Source of the DNA: Sphingomonas anseongensis
GTDB lineage: Bacteria; Pseudomonadota; Alphaproteobacteria; Sphingomonadales; Sphingomonadaceae
Length of the DNA: 64,000 bases
Assembly (NCBI RefSeq): GCF_023516495.1
Contig: NZ_JAMGBC010000001.1
Location: forward strand, 1,240,001-1,304,000
Direction of reading: 5' to 3'
How positions within the stretch are numbered: the stretch's first letter is position 1; each line of letters begins with the position of its first letter. This document shows, in pieces, positions 26,494 to 34,780 of this stretch. A program made the position numbers and the translations under genes. The notes below the pieces were generated by a model. That model saw only the letters and a program-made list of their open reading frames with translations. It did not search any database and was not told where the DNA came from.

Positions 26494-28551
26494 ATGTCCG
26501 CGCTAATCTCCTTCTGGAGCCACGCGCTCGGCGCCACCATGTTCGCCTCGCTTCTCGTGTGGCGGCTGTTCGCGGGCGCTCGCCAGCCGGGCCACCGGCT
26601 GCTCCTCGGAGGATTCGCGCTGACCGCCTGCTGGTCGTGGCTCGCGGCCATCGGCCCGAATAGCGGCCTTGCCCATTATGCGGAAACCGCGCGCAACCTC
26701 GTGTGGGTCGGCCTCCTCTACAGCCTCTACACCTCCAGCGAGGGGCGCCAGCAGGGCGTGCGGCTGGTCTATGGCGCTGTGTCGGCCGTGCTGGGCATGG
26801 AGTTCGTCACTTCGACGCTTCTCATCGTCGGGCCGAGCGCCGCAGTCGAGCAGACCGCGCGCATCCTCGGCATCACCGCGGCCGCGGGATCGTTGGTGCT
26901 GGTCCACAATCTCTACGGCCAGGCGGCGCCGTCGAGCCGTCCGAACATCCGCTTCGCCATGCTCGCGCTGGCGCTCAGCTGGGTTTACGACCTCAATTAC
27001 TACACCATCGCCTACATCGACCCGGCGTCTGCGACCGGCCTCGGCGACTGGCGCGGCCTTGCAGTCGCACTGACCGGCCCATTGTTCGCGCTTGCCGCAC
27101 GTCACGAAGACGATTGGCGGATCCGCCTTTCCAGGGCAGCGACCTTCCAGTCGCTCTCCCTGCTCGCGATCTGCGCTTATTTCGCGGTGATGGCCGTGCT
27201 CGCCACGGCGCTTCGCGGCACCGGCGGCGACTGGCTTCGCTCGCTTTCGGCAGGACTGCTCGCAGTCATGGTCGTTGGCGCGATGGTGCTCGTCCCGAGC
27301 CCGCGCGCGCGAAGCTGGGCGAAGGTCAAGATTGCCAAACATTTCTTCGAGCATCGTTATGACTACCGCACCGAATGGCTCCGCTTCACCGATACGCTTG
27401 GAGCGTCGGGGGCCGACGCCCGGCCGCTCGGCGAGCGTGTCATCAAGGCGTTCGCTGACGTTCTCGACGCTCCCGGCGGCCTTCTTCTCGAGCGCGATTC
27501 CTCCGGCGCGTTCGTCACCGGTGCCGAGTGGAACTGGCATGGCCGAGGCCCAGCCGGTCTGGACGCCGCCTCCGCCGACGCATTCTGGGACGAAATCTCC
27601 AGCAGCGGCAGGATCCTCGAACTCGACGCCGCGCGCGGTGGCTGGGGTGGAGCTCCAGAAACGGTGGCAATCCCGGCGTGGATGGTCGACGATCCCGACG
27701 CGTGGATCGGCGTTCCGCTGATCCACAAGGAGCGCGCCGTCGGACTCGTCCTGCTCGCAGCGCCCGAATACCGCCGCCCGCTGGACTGGGAAGACTTCGA
27801 CCTCATCCGCACCGCCGGACGGCAGGCCGCGAGCTCGCTGGCGGAGGCCCAGGGGCAGCGCGCCCTTTCGAACGCGCAGCGGTTCGAGGAATTCAACCGT
27901 CGCTTCGCCTTCATCCTGCACGACATCAAAAACCTCGTCAGCCAGCTTTCGCTCCTGACCCGCAACGCGGAGCGCCACGCCGACAATGCCGATTTCCGCG
28001 CCGACATGATCGCGACCCTTAAGAGCTCGACCGAGAAGATGACGGACCTGCTTGCCCGGCTTTCACCCCAGGCGACTGCCCGCTCGCAGAAGCTTCACCC
28101 ACAGCCGCTCCGCGACATCGTCACGGCTGCAATCGCCGGACGGCGCGCTATCCACGAGATCAAGCTCCTCGGCGACTGCGGCGAGTGGGTGGCGGTAGAC
28201 GCGCCTGCGCTCGACCAGGCGATCGGCCACTTGCTCCAGAACGCAATCGACGCCAGCCCGCGGAACGAGCCGGTGACGGTCAGGGTCGGCCGCTCCGCCG
28301 AAGAGGTGAGGATCCTCATCAGCGACAAGGGCTCGGGAATGGACGCCGACTTCGTGCGAAGCCGGCTGTTCCAGCCATTCGTCTCTACAAAAGAGAGCGG
28401 CTTCGGGATCGGCGCATTCGAGGCGCGCTCGCTCATCGCGAGCATGGGCGGGCGAATCAGCGTCGAGAGCCGCCCTGGCCAGGGCACTACTTTCACCATC
28501 CACCTTCCGGCGGCCGAATCCCCGCCGGAACTACAGCGGAAGATCGCATGA
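26494..28551 (+). CDS. prsK: PEP-CTERM/XrtA-system histidine kinase PrsK
   Basis: Sensor kinase of 685 aa. The N-terminal half has about eight to ten membrane helices (from MSALISFWSHALGATMFASL to VVGAMVLVP), then an amphipathic linker (KIAKHFFEHRYDYRTEWLRF), a GAF-like domain (about 315-455), and a kinase core with RRFAFILHDIKNLVSQLSLL as H-box and ISDKGSGMDADFV and ESGFGIGAFE in the ATPase domain. This layout and the KNLVSQLSLL H-box match PrsK, partner of the sigma-54 regulator PrsR. It overlaps prsR by ATGA. The exosortase/exopolysaccharide cluster it normally serves is not in the window. Confidence 0.88.
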   Translation: MSALISFWSHALGATMFASLLVWRLFAGARQPGHRLLLGGFALTACWSWLAAIGPNSGLAHYAETARNLVWVGLLYSLYTSSEGRQQGVRLVYGAVSAVLGMEFVTSTLLIVGPSAAVEQTARILGITAAAGSLVLVHNLYGQAAPSSRPNIRFAMLALALSWVYDLNYYTIAYIDPASATGLGDWRGLAVALTGPLFALAARHEDDWRIRLSRAATFQSLSLLAICAYFAVMAVLATALRGTGGDWLRSLSAGLLAVMVVGAMVLVPSPRARSWAKVKIAKHFFEHRYDYRTEWLRFTDTLGASGADARPLGERVIKAFADVLDAPGGLLLERDSSGAFVTGAEWNWHGRGPAGLDAASADAFWDEISSSGRILELDAARGGWGGAPETVAIPAWMVDDPDAWIGVPLIHKERAVGLVLLAAPEYRRPLDWEDFDLIRTAGRQAASSLAEAQGQRALSNAQRFEEFNRRFAFILHDIKNLVSQLSLLTRNAERHADNADFRADMIATLKSSTEKMTDLLARLSPQATARSQKLHPQPLRDIVTAAIAGRRAIHEIKLLGDCGEWVAVDAPALDQAIGHLLQNAIDASPRNEPVTVRVGRSAEEVRILISDKGSGMDADFVRSRLFQPFVSTKESGFGIGAFEARSLIASMGGRISVESRPGQGTTFTIHLPAAESPPELQRKIA

Positions 28552-29915
28552 GCAACGAATCCGACCTCCCAGTCCTGCTCGTCGTCGAGGATGACGAGGG
28601 CCTGCAGCGCCAGCTTAGGTGGGCCTATGACGGCTATCGGGTCGTCTCGGCCACCGACCGCGCCTCCGCGGTCGAGGCGCTCCGCCTCCACGAGCCGGCT
28701 GTCGTTACTCTCGACCTCGGGCTTCCGCCCGACCCGGACGGTACCGACGAGGGCTTCGCAACCCTTCGCGACATCGTCGAGCTGAAGCCCGACACCAAGA
28801 TCATCGTCGCGTCGGGCCACGGCGCCCGCGAAAGCGCGATGAAGGCAATCGCGTTCGGGGCCTATGATTTCTACCGGAAACCGATCGACATCGACGAACT
28901 CGGCCTGATCGTGGCGCGCGCTTTTCACCTCCACGGCATCGAGGACGAGAACCGGCGCCTTGAGAAATCGGGCGGATCGACGGTGCTCGGATCGATCATC
29001 ACCGCCGCCCCTGAGATGCTCAAGGTCGGCCGGACGATCGAGCGGGTCGCCTCTACGAATGTGTCCGTGATGCTCCTCGGCGCGAGCGGCACCGGCAAGG
29101 AGCTTCTCGCGCGGGCCGTCCACGACCAGAGCGACCGCAAGTCGGGGCCGTTCGTCGCCATCAACTGCGCGGCGATCCCCGAGAACCTGCTCGAGGCCGA
29201 GCTGTTCGGATACGAGCGGGGCGCGTTCACCGGCGCGGTCAAGACCAACGTCGGCAAGATCGAGCTTGCCGAGGGCGGCACCCTGTTCCTCGACGAGGTC
29301 GGGGACATTCCGCTTCCGCTCCAGGTCAAGCTCCTCCGCTTCCTCCAGGAACGGGTGATCGAGCGCATCGGCGGACGGCAGCAGATCGCCGTCGATACGC
29401 GCATCGTCTGCGCGACCCATCAGAAGCTCGAGGAGATGATCTCCGACGGCCGCTTCCGCGAGGACCTCTATTACCGGCTCGCCGAAGTCGTCGTGAAGAT
29501 CCCGTCGCTCGCCGATCGCGCGGGCGATGCGGTCCTTCTCGCCCGCCATTTCGTCAACCGCTTCGCCCGGGAGATGAACACCAAGGTTCAGGGCATTTCG
29601 CCCGACGCCCTTGCGGCGATCGATGGTTACAGCTGGCCGGGCAACGTCCGCGAGTTGGAGAACCGCATCAAGCGCGCCGTGATAATGGCCGACGGCAAGC
29701 TGGTCACCGCCGCGGATCTGGATCTTTCCGGCAACGCGCCAGATGGCGAAGACATGCTGATCAACCTTCGAGCCGCCCGCGAGACGGCCGACCGCAAAGC
29801 GATCCGCCAGGCGCTGAGCCGCACCGACAACAATATTTCGGGGGCTGCGAAGCTTCTCGGGATCAGCCGGCCGACTCTCTACGACCTGCTCAAGCAGTAT
29901 CAGCTGACGGCTTAA
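28548..29915 (+). CDS. prsR: Sigma-54-dependent response regulator PrsR
   Basis: Protein of 455 aa: receiver domain (LLVVEDDEGLQRQLRWAYDG; phosphoacceptor Asp in VVTLDLGLPP), AAA+ sigma-54 activator domain (Walker A LLGASGTGKELLARA, sigma-54 loop GAFTGA, Walker B GGTLFLDEVGDIP) and a C-terminal Fis-type helix-turn-helix (ISGAAKLLGISRPTLYDLLK). The unusual receiver insertion LPPDPDGTDEGFATL is typical of PrsR. It activates RpoN promoters of PEP-CTERM/exopolysaccharide genes in related bacteria; targets here lie elsewhere. The TTAA at its stop is shared with the opposed gene. Confidence 0.9.
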   Translation: MSNESDLPVLLVVEDDEGLQRQLRWAYDGYRVVSATDRASAVEALRLHEPAVVTLDLGLPPDPDGTDEGFATLRDIVELKPDTKIIVASGHGARESAMKAIAFGAYDFYRKPIDIDELGLIVARAFHLHGIEDENRRLEKSGGSTVLGSIITAAPEMLKVGRTIERVASTNVSVMLLGASGTGKELLARAVHDQSDRKSGPFVAINCAAIPENLLEAELFGYERGAFTGAVKTNVGKIELAEGGTLFLDEVGDIPLPLQVKLLRFLQERVIERIGGRQQIAVDTRIVCATHQKLEEMISDGRFREDLYYRLAEVVVKIPSLADRAGDAVLLARHFVNRFAREMNTKVQGISPDALAAIDGYSWPGNVRELENRIKRAVIMADGKLVTAADLDLSGNAPDGEDMLINLRAARETADRKAIRQALSRTDNNISGAAKLLGISRPTLYDLLKQYQLTA

Positions 29916-30352
29916 CGCTGCGGATCCATCGGCTGCGGCATGTTCGCGGTGACCCGCTCCAGCTCCGCCGCGATCTGCGACATCGACTGAGATATCCTCG
30001 GCAGGGCTTCGCCAAAGGCCTTCATGCTCTGCTTCATCATCGGCCCGGCCTGCGCGATCTGCCGTTCGAAATTGCGGTCGAAGTCCGGGTCGTCGCGCCG
30101 GGCCATGTCGCGGACCGTAAGCTTCCTCTCCGCACGTGTCGGGCGCCGCCCCTCGGCGGCCGCCTCGATCTCTCCGACCGGGAGGTTCAGGAAAGCCTTC
30201 GACAGCGCCTGCATCATGTTGCCCATGCGATCGATGGTCGCGGGGTCCGTGAGCTCGGGCGGGATCTGGATTTGCTGGGGCTGAGGCGGCGGGGCGGCCA
30301 CGGCCGGCGTTGCAAGCAAGGCGAGCGGCATCAGGAAGAGGATATTACGCAT
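29912..30352 (-). CDS. Periplasmic hypothetical protein (146 aa)
   Basis: Unrecognised protein with a clear signal peptide (MRNILFLMPLALLATPAVAA) and a Pro/Gln-rich start to the mature chain, followed by helical, charged sequence (PTRAERKLTVRDMARRDDPD; MMKQSMKAFGEALPRISQSM). It looks like a sphingomonad periplasmic protein of unknown role. Its stop shares TTAA with prsR. Confidence 0.7.
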   Translation of the reverse strand: MRNILFLMPLALLATPAVAAPPPQPQQIQIPPELTDPATIDRMGNMMQALSKAFLNLPVGEIEAAAEGRRPTRAERKLTVRDMARRDDPDFDRNFERQIAQAGPMMKQSMKAFGEALPRISQSMSQIAAELERVTANMPQPMDPQR

Positions 30353-30402
30353 GGGACAAGCTCCTCGGCCGCGATCATATCACGACGAGAAGCGCAATCA
30401 AA

Positions 30403-31215
30403 TCAGCGCATTGCGATCCAGACGAGGGCCGCCCCACCGGCGATGATCCGGTACCAGGCGAACGGGCCGAAGCCGTGCTTCGAGATGTAGTGGACGAACG
30501 CCTTCACGACGACGATGGCAGTCACGAAGCTGACGATGAAACCGACCGCAACTGTGCCGAAGCCGACTTGGGCGCTCCCGGCCAGAAGGGCGTCGTGATG
30601 CTTGACCAGCTCCAGCGTCGTGGCGCCCGCCATCGTCGGAATCGCGAGGAAGAAGCTGAACTCGGCTGCGGTCCGCCGCTCGACTCCAAGCGACAGGCCG
30701 CCGAGGATCGTAGCTCCCGAGCGGCTGACTCCCGGAATCATGGACAGGCACTGGATCAGGCCGATCCCGAGCACGCGTCCCATCGGCATTTCGGAGACGC
30801 CGATAATATTGCCGGGCTTCACCGTCTTCTCGATGACGAGGATCGCGACGCCGCCGAGGATCAGGGCCAGGGCGACCACCATCGCATTGCCGAGCAGCGC
30901 CTCGATATTGTTGATCAGAAGGAACCCGAGGATAGCCGAGGGCAGGAATCCGATCAGCACGTTGCGGACGAACAACCAAGACATCTTCTGCCCGCCGAAC
31001 AGGCCTTCGAGCACCGCCCAGAAGGTGCGCCAGTAAAGCACCACGATCGCCAGGATCGCGCCCAGCTGGATGATCACGTTGAACGCCGCCCAGCGGTTCG
31101 CATCGAAACCGAGAAGCTCGGTCGCCAGGATCAGGTGTCCCGTCGAGGACACCGGAAGGAATTCGGTCACGCCCTCGACGATGCCGAGGATGATCGCAAT
31201 CAGCAGGACCGGCAT
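30403..31215 (-). CDS. uppP: Undecaprenyl-diphosphate phosphatase UppP (BacA)
   Basis: Integral membrane enzyme (270 aa) that recycles undecaprenyl pyrophosphate to the carrier phosphate for cell-wall and glycan synthesis; overproduction of this family gives bacitracin resistance. The two active-site motifs are present: EGVTEFLPVSSTGH at residues ~14-27 and PGVSRSGAT around residue 160. Its start codon immediately follows the stop of the NDUFA9-like gene (TGA-ATG), so the two are co-transcribed. Confidence 0.95.
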   Translation of the reverse strand: MPVLLIAIILGIVEGVTEFLPVSSTGHLILATELLGFDANRWAAFNVIIQLGAILAIVVLYWRTFWAVLEGLFGGQKMSWLFVRNVLIGFLPSAILGFLLINNIEALLGNAMVVALALILGGVAILVIEKTVKPGNIIGVSEMPMGRVLGIGLIQCLSMIPGVSRSGATILGGLSLGVERRTAAEFSFFLAIPTMAGATTLELVKHHDALLAGSAQVGFGTVAVGFIVSFVTAIVVVKAFVHYISKHGFGPFAWYRIIAGGAALVWIAMR

Positions 31216-32166
31216 TCAGGCGGCTTGCTGCACGGCGCGGCCCGCCCAGCGGCCGCCTTGGCGAAAACGCTCGAGCCAGTCCGGGGCCACGGCTTCCAGC
31301 GCCGCGGGCTCGATCCCGAACGCTTCCAGCCCTTCGGCCTTCTTCGCGGGCAAGTTGTCGCTCTGGAGCATTTTCCACTGGTCGCGGGTCAGCGGCGCCC
31401 CAGGAAGGAAGCCGAACATCGACAGCAAAGCGGAAGCGAAATTGGGAAGGTCGAGGAGCTCCGGCTCCCGGCCGGCAGCGCGCGCCGCGGTCGCATAGAT
31501 GTCCTCCATCGTCATGACCTTCGGTCCGCCGATCTCGAAGGTCCTGCCGCCGAACGAGCGAGGATCGAGCGCGGCCATAGCGATCGCCTTTGCGATGTCC
31601 TTCACATAGACCGGCTGGAACCGCCGCTTGGCGGCGACCACCGGAAGCAGCGGCAGCCGCGACAGGGCCGCCAGGCGGTTGGTGAGATCGTCCTCGGGTC
31701 CGAAGACGATCGACGGGCGGATGATGGTGGCATTGGGAAAGGCGCCGCGAACGGCTTCCTCGCCTTCCCCCTTCGTCCGGCCGTAGACCGAATCGGCCGA
31801 ACTGTCGGCTCCGATCGCTGACACATGGACCAGCGAGCCGGCGCCAAGGTCGCGCACGGCCTCGGCTATGTTGCGGGCGCCGTCGACATGGGTTGCCTGA
31901 AGCGAGCCGCTGAACGTTCCGACAAGGTTGATGACCGCCGATGCGCCATTGACCGCCGCCCGCACCGAATCCCGGTTTGCGACGTCGGCATGCACGAGGC
32001 CCAGCGCTCCGACGGGGGCCAGCGGCTGGAGGAAATAGGCGCTTCTCGGATCGCGGCAGGCGACCCGGACCCGAACATCTTGCTTGAACAGCTGTTCGCA
32101 CACGTAGCGGCCGATGAAACCGCCCCCGCCGAACACCGTGACGATGCGAGAATCCGCGTTGAGCAT
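31216..32166 (-). CDS. Complex I NDUFA9-subunit-like NAD(P)-binding protein
   Basis: Atypical short-chain dehydrogenase of 316 aa with Rossmann motif VTVFGGGGFIGRYVCEQL, then HVDGARNIAEAVRD, VHVSAIGADSSADSVYGRTK and IIRPSIVFGPEDDLTNRLA. This pattern is the NDUFA9-like group of alphaproteobacteria, related to an accessory complex I subunit, and may act on sugar nucleotides or quinone-linked reactions. ATG 32166 gives a normal N-terminus; the longer frame runs through the tRNA-Leu locus on the other strand. It precedes uppP directly. Confidence 0.85.
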   Translation of the reverse strand: MLNADSRIVTVFGGGGFIGRYVCEQLFKQDVRVRVACRDPRSAYFLQPLAPVGALGLVHADVANRDSVRAAVNGASAVINLVGTFSGSLQATHVDGARNIAEAVRDLGAGSLVHVSAIGADSSADSVYGRTKGEGEEAVRGAFPNATIIRPSIVFGPEDDLTNRLAALSRLPLLPVVAAKRRFQPVYVKDIAKAIAMAALDPRSFGGRTFEIGGPKVMTMEDIYATAARAAGREPELLDLPNFASALLSMFGFLPGAPLTRDQWKMLQSDNLPAKKAEGLEAFGIEPAALEAVAPDWLERFRQGGRWAGRAVQQAA

Positions 32167-32254
32167 GGACGCTGCCCTAGCGCCTCGGGCTCGGTTGACA
32201 AGCACCTTGCCGACCCCCAAATGGCGCCGCCTACCACTCATCGATGAGCTCCGT

Positions 32255-32341
32255 GCCCAGGTGGCGGAATTGGTAGACGCACCAGCTTCAGGTGCTGGCG
32301 CTCGCAAGGGCGTGGAGGTTCGAGTCCTCTCCTGGGCACCA
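32255..32341 (+). tRNA. tRNA-Leu (anticodon CAG)
   Basis: Type II tRNA with a long variable arm: acceptor GCCCAGG/CCTGGGC, D-arm GCGGAATTGGTAGACGC, anticodon stem-loop with TTCAGGT (anticodon CAG), variable arm GGCGCTCGCAAGGGCGT, and T-arm GAGGTTCGAGTCCTC. CCA is encoded; 87 nt. Its 3' end is the attachment site of the genomic island that follows, and the tRNA is intact. Confidence 0.95.
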
Positions 32342-32343
32342 TC
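32321..32343 (+). repeat. attL core (tRNA-Leu 3' end)
   Basis: A 23-nt sequence beginning CGAGTCCTCTCCTGGG, covering the T-arm 3' half, the acceptor stem and CCA of tRNA-Leu. It is repeated at 46387-46408 with one G missing, in the same orientation. Confidence 0.85.
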
Positions 32344-32456
32344 CCCCCCATTCGCCAATGTCCACCAACGGTTGCAAAACCGTTGGAAATCAGCCAAAAA
32401 CGACCGGCGAACTGTCCGGTGGTGACCGCCGTTGATCGTGTGCAATCACACGAAAG

Positions 32457-32528
32457 TGGGGGCCTAATTTGGGGCTTTTTCGCAAAAGGCCCCCATTTCG
32501 GGAGCCAGATCGAGAAAAAAGGCCCCCA
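32457..32528. repeat. Cluster of GGGGGCC/GGCCCCC motifs at left island end
   Basis: TGGGGGCC at 32457-32464 and two inverted copies GGCCCCCA at 32488-32495 and 32521-32528 lie between attL and the integrase start. A further TTGGGGGCCTA occurs inside the integrase gene near 32683. The first copy is part of a 28-base block matched at the right end (46311-46338). Candidate arm-type integrase sites or an autoregulatory operator. Confidence 0.5.
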
Positions 32529-32529
32529 A

Positions 32530-33756
32530 ATGCCGCTGAACGACACTGTCATCAAAGCTGCTAAGGCACGACAAAAGAACTGGAAATTGGCCGATGAGAA
32601 GGGGCTGTATCTTCTGATCACTCCAGCCGGTGGAAAGCTCTGGAAAGTTAAGTTCCGCCACCATGGCAAGGAGAAGAAGCTCTCTTTGGGGGCCTATCCC
32701 GATGTCAGCTTGGCTAAGGCACGGAAGCTCCGAGACGCTGCCCGAGAGCAGTTGGCGGAAGGACTAGATCCGGCGCTTGATCGGAAGAAGGCCAAGTTCG
32801 CGGCAAAGCTCAGCGCAGGGGTTACGTTCTCAAGCGTCGCTAAAGAATACATCGATTCGAAGATGGCCGGAGACTGCAGGGCCGAGGCGACGATCTCCAA
32901 GGCTCGCTGGTTCCTGGAACAGCTGGAGCCAGCAATCGGGAATATGCCTCTGGCGGATGTGGACCCACAGATGCTGCTTGCTGCCCTGAAGCGGCTCGAG
33001 GCCAAGGGCCGGCACGAGACCGCCAAGAAATGCCGATCGTTCGCCAGTCGAGTGTTTCGCTATGGCGTCGCAACAGGCCGTTGCAAATCAGACCCCGCTC
33101 AGTTGCTGCAGGGCGCTCTGATCACGCCAAAGGCGCGGCACTATGCGGCAATCCTCGAGCCGAGGAAGCTGGGTCAGCTGCTCCGTGCCATTGATGCATT
33201 CTCAGGCTCGCCGGTCACGATGGCGGCGTTGCGGATCGCCCCACATGTCTTCGTTCGACCTGGCGAACTTCGGCACGCCGAGTGGAGCGAGTTCGACCTC
33301 AAACAAGGAATCTGGAACATTCCGGCGGGGAAGATGAAGGCCAGGCGTCCACATGCGGTGCCTCTTTCGAACCAGGTCCGGAACATGCTGAAGGAGCTTC
33401 GAGCTCTCACCGGCCGAGGCAAGTACGTCTTCCCGTCAGCCCACGGGACCAGCCGGCCAATGAGCGAGAACACCCTCAACGCCTCGTTCCGCAGAATGGG
33501 ATTCGAGAAGGATGAGGTTACCGCTCACGGCCTGAGGTCCACCGCATCAACTCTGTTGAACGAGAGTGGCATGTGGAGCCCGGATGCGATCGAGCGAGCC
33601 TTAGCTCATGGCGAAAGCAACGCCACCCGAGGGGCGTACCATCGGGGACTTCACTGGGATGAGCGGGTGAAAATGGCCCAGTGGTGGAGCGATCATCTCG
33701 ATGAGCTCCGCAGGGGCGGTGAGGAAGCACGGCTCACTGTGACAAGCGGAGGTTAG
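32530..33756 (+). CDS. Tyrosine-type site-specific integrase (P4-like)
   Basis: Integrase of 408 aa. The N-terminal DUF4102 arm-binding domain begins MPLNDTVIKAAKARQKN and has DEKGLYLLITPAGGKLW; SAM-like core-binding and catalytic domains follow. Catalytic residues visible are Arg in VRPGELRHAEW (about 248), His-x-x-Arg in TAHGLRSTAS (about 333-336), His in RALAHGES and Tyr in RGAYHRGLHW (about 369). It catalyses insertion and excision at tRNA-Leu. ATG 32530 gives the standard N-terminus; the frame open from 32383 adds non-family sequence. Confidence 0.93.
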   Translation: MPLNDTVIKAAKARQKNWKLADEKGLYLLITPAGGKLWKVKFRHHGKEKKLSLGAYPDVSLAKARKLRDAAREQLAEGLDPALDRKKAKFAAKLSAGVTFSSVAKEYIDSKMAGDCRAEATISKARWFLEQLEPAIGNMPLADVDPQMLLAALKRLEAKGRHETAKKCRSFASRVFRYGVATGRCKSDPAQLLQGALITPKARHYAAILEPRKLGQLLRAIDAFSGSPVTMAALRIAPHVFVRPGELRHAEWSEFDLKQGIWNIPAGKMKARRPHAVPLSNQVRNMLKELRALTGRGKYVFPSAHGTSRPMSENTLNASFRRMGFEKDEVTAHGLRSTASTLLNESGMWSPDAIERALAHGESNATRGAYHRGLHWDERVKMAQWWSDHLDELRRGGEEARLTVTSGG

Positions 33757-33762
33757 AGACCT

Positions 33763-34173
33763 CTACGTTGGCAGTCGTTCCCAGCGGTTCTGATAGGGCG
33801 CGGCTGCGGAGGATGAAAAGCCGCTGAGACTGGGATTGTTGGAGTTGAGCCGCGTCAAGTTCGCCGCCTCCCCTTGCTCCAAAACGTAGAAGCGATCCCG
33901 GCATCTATCCATTCCGTTTGGCGTCATCCCCAGCCTGACGAGGATGTAGAACAGATCGGGCGTCTCAGCCTTCGGCTTCACCATCCAACGACCTGGGCGA
34001 CACTTGCCCTTAACATCCACGAGGAAGGCTTTTCCACTGGGGGCGCGGACCACTAGATCGGCCAAAGGAGCATTTGGCCCGAGTGTGAAGCTGACACGGT
34101 AACCGCGCCGCATAAGTTCGCCTGCCGCTAAGAACACGGCAGTCCATTCAGCTTGGTCTCGCGATAACGACAT
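33763..34173 (-). CDS. Small PD-(D/E)XK-like protein
   Basis: Protein of 136 aa, transcribed towards the integrase. The stretch ADLVVRAPSGKAFLVDVKGK fits the PD-(D/E)XK nuclease core (D, then a strand carrying DxK), as in small Holliday-junction-resolvase-like or restriction-type folds. A helix before it (AEWTAVFLAAGELMRRGYRV) also fits that fold. The C-terminal 40 residues are low complexity and Ser/Asn-rich. It could be a nuclease or a catalytically dead structural relative; the fold call rests on one motif. Confidence 0.55.
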   Translation of the reverse strand: MSLSRDQAEWTAVFLAAGELMRRGYRVSFTLGPNAPLADLVVRAPSGKAFLVDVKGKCRPGRWMVKPKAETPDLFYILVRLGMTPNGMDRCRDRFYVLEQGEAANLTRLNSNNPSLSGFSSSAAAPYQNRWERLPT

Positions 34174-34612
34174 CCTTCCCTCCTACGACCGGAAGGTTGA
34201 GGATGAGTGACTTGAAACGGTCGACCGGGACGGTTCAGGGTGAGAAGGACGCGCAACCCCTGCACCCACAATAATGGAAAACGAGCGTTCAACCTTCCCG
34301 ACAGCGAATCGGCATCCGTTTACGTAAGCTTTGCGATCGATTCGCGGGATTCAAGCTCGCCCTACCGGGGCAACGGGCGGTGTGCGGACGCTCAACTTAT
34401 CCTGAGTAAAAAAACTTTTTGGAAGGCCAGCCTTTAGGCTGTCTACAGTCATTTCTCTCCATGATCTGGGGATTGATTTTTAGAGAATGACACAAGGAGG
34501 AAACTTCAACTTATTTCTAATAGGCTTCAGAGGCTTGCAAACCTCATAATGGACGATAACTCCTCTGTGTGTTCACCGGAACATTGGTGAATTACTACGG
34601 AGACTTTCTGTA
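34174..34612. other. AT-richer intergenic region with regulatory inverted repeats
   Basis: This 439-bp gap separates the divergent PD-(D/E)XK-like gene and the AlpA-like gene. It is AT-richer than its surroundings and holds AGCCTTTAGGCT (near 34428), GAGG...CCTC around a CTTGCAAA loop (near 34530) and TTCACC/GGTGAA (34572-34577 with 34586-34591), the last a likely operator just before the AlpA-like gene. I see no convincing gene. Confidence 0.5.
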
Positions 34613-34780
34613 ATGCTTTATTCAATAAATGAGACGGCTGGAGCTCTGAGGCTCGGCCGCACTTCAATTTACAATTTCATCAAGAAGGGTCGCCTTCAGA
34701 CCGTCAAGTTGGGTCGGCGCCGGTTGGTGACGGCGTCCTCGATCAAGGCACTCATCGGTGAAAGTGAGGTGGCCCAGTGA
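34613..34780 (+). CDS. AlpA/excisionase-like helix-turn-helix protein (55 aa)
   Basis: Small DNA-binding protein: MLYSINETAGALRLGRTSIY, then NFIKKGRLQTVKLGRRRLVT and a short tail. This is the MerR-like winged-helix pattern of AlpA/Xis (NETA..LRLGRTSIYNFIKKG..). GGAG at 34599-34602 serves as ribosome-binding site. Such proteins act as excisionases or as activators of integrase transcription. It overlaps the next gene (GTGA), so it is part of that operon. Confidence 0.82.
   Translation: MLYSINETAGALRLGRTSIYNFIKKGRLQTVKLGRRRLVTASSIKALIGESEVAQ

Noticed and set aside
32383-32529. Longer integrase start upstream of 32530
   Set aside because: The added 49 residues run through the GGGGGCC motif cluster and do not match integrase N-termini, whereas MPLNDTVIKAA does.
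34240-34437. 65-aa frame between the PD-(D/E)XK-like and AlpA-like genes
   Set aside because: No ribosome-binding site, no recognisable protein pattern, and it lies in an AT-rich regulatory gap.
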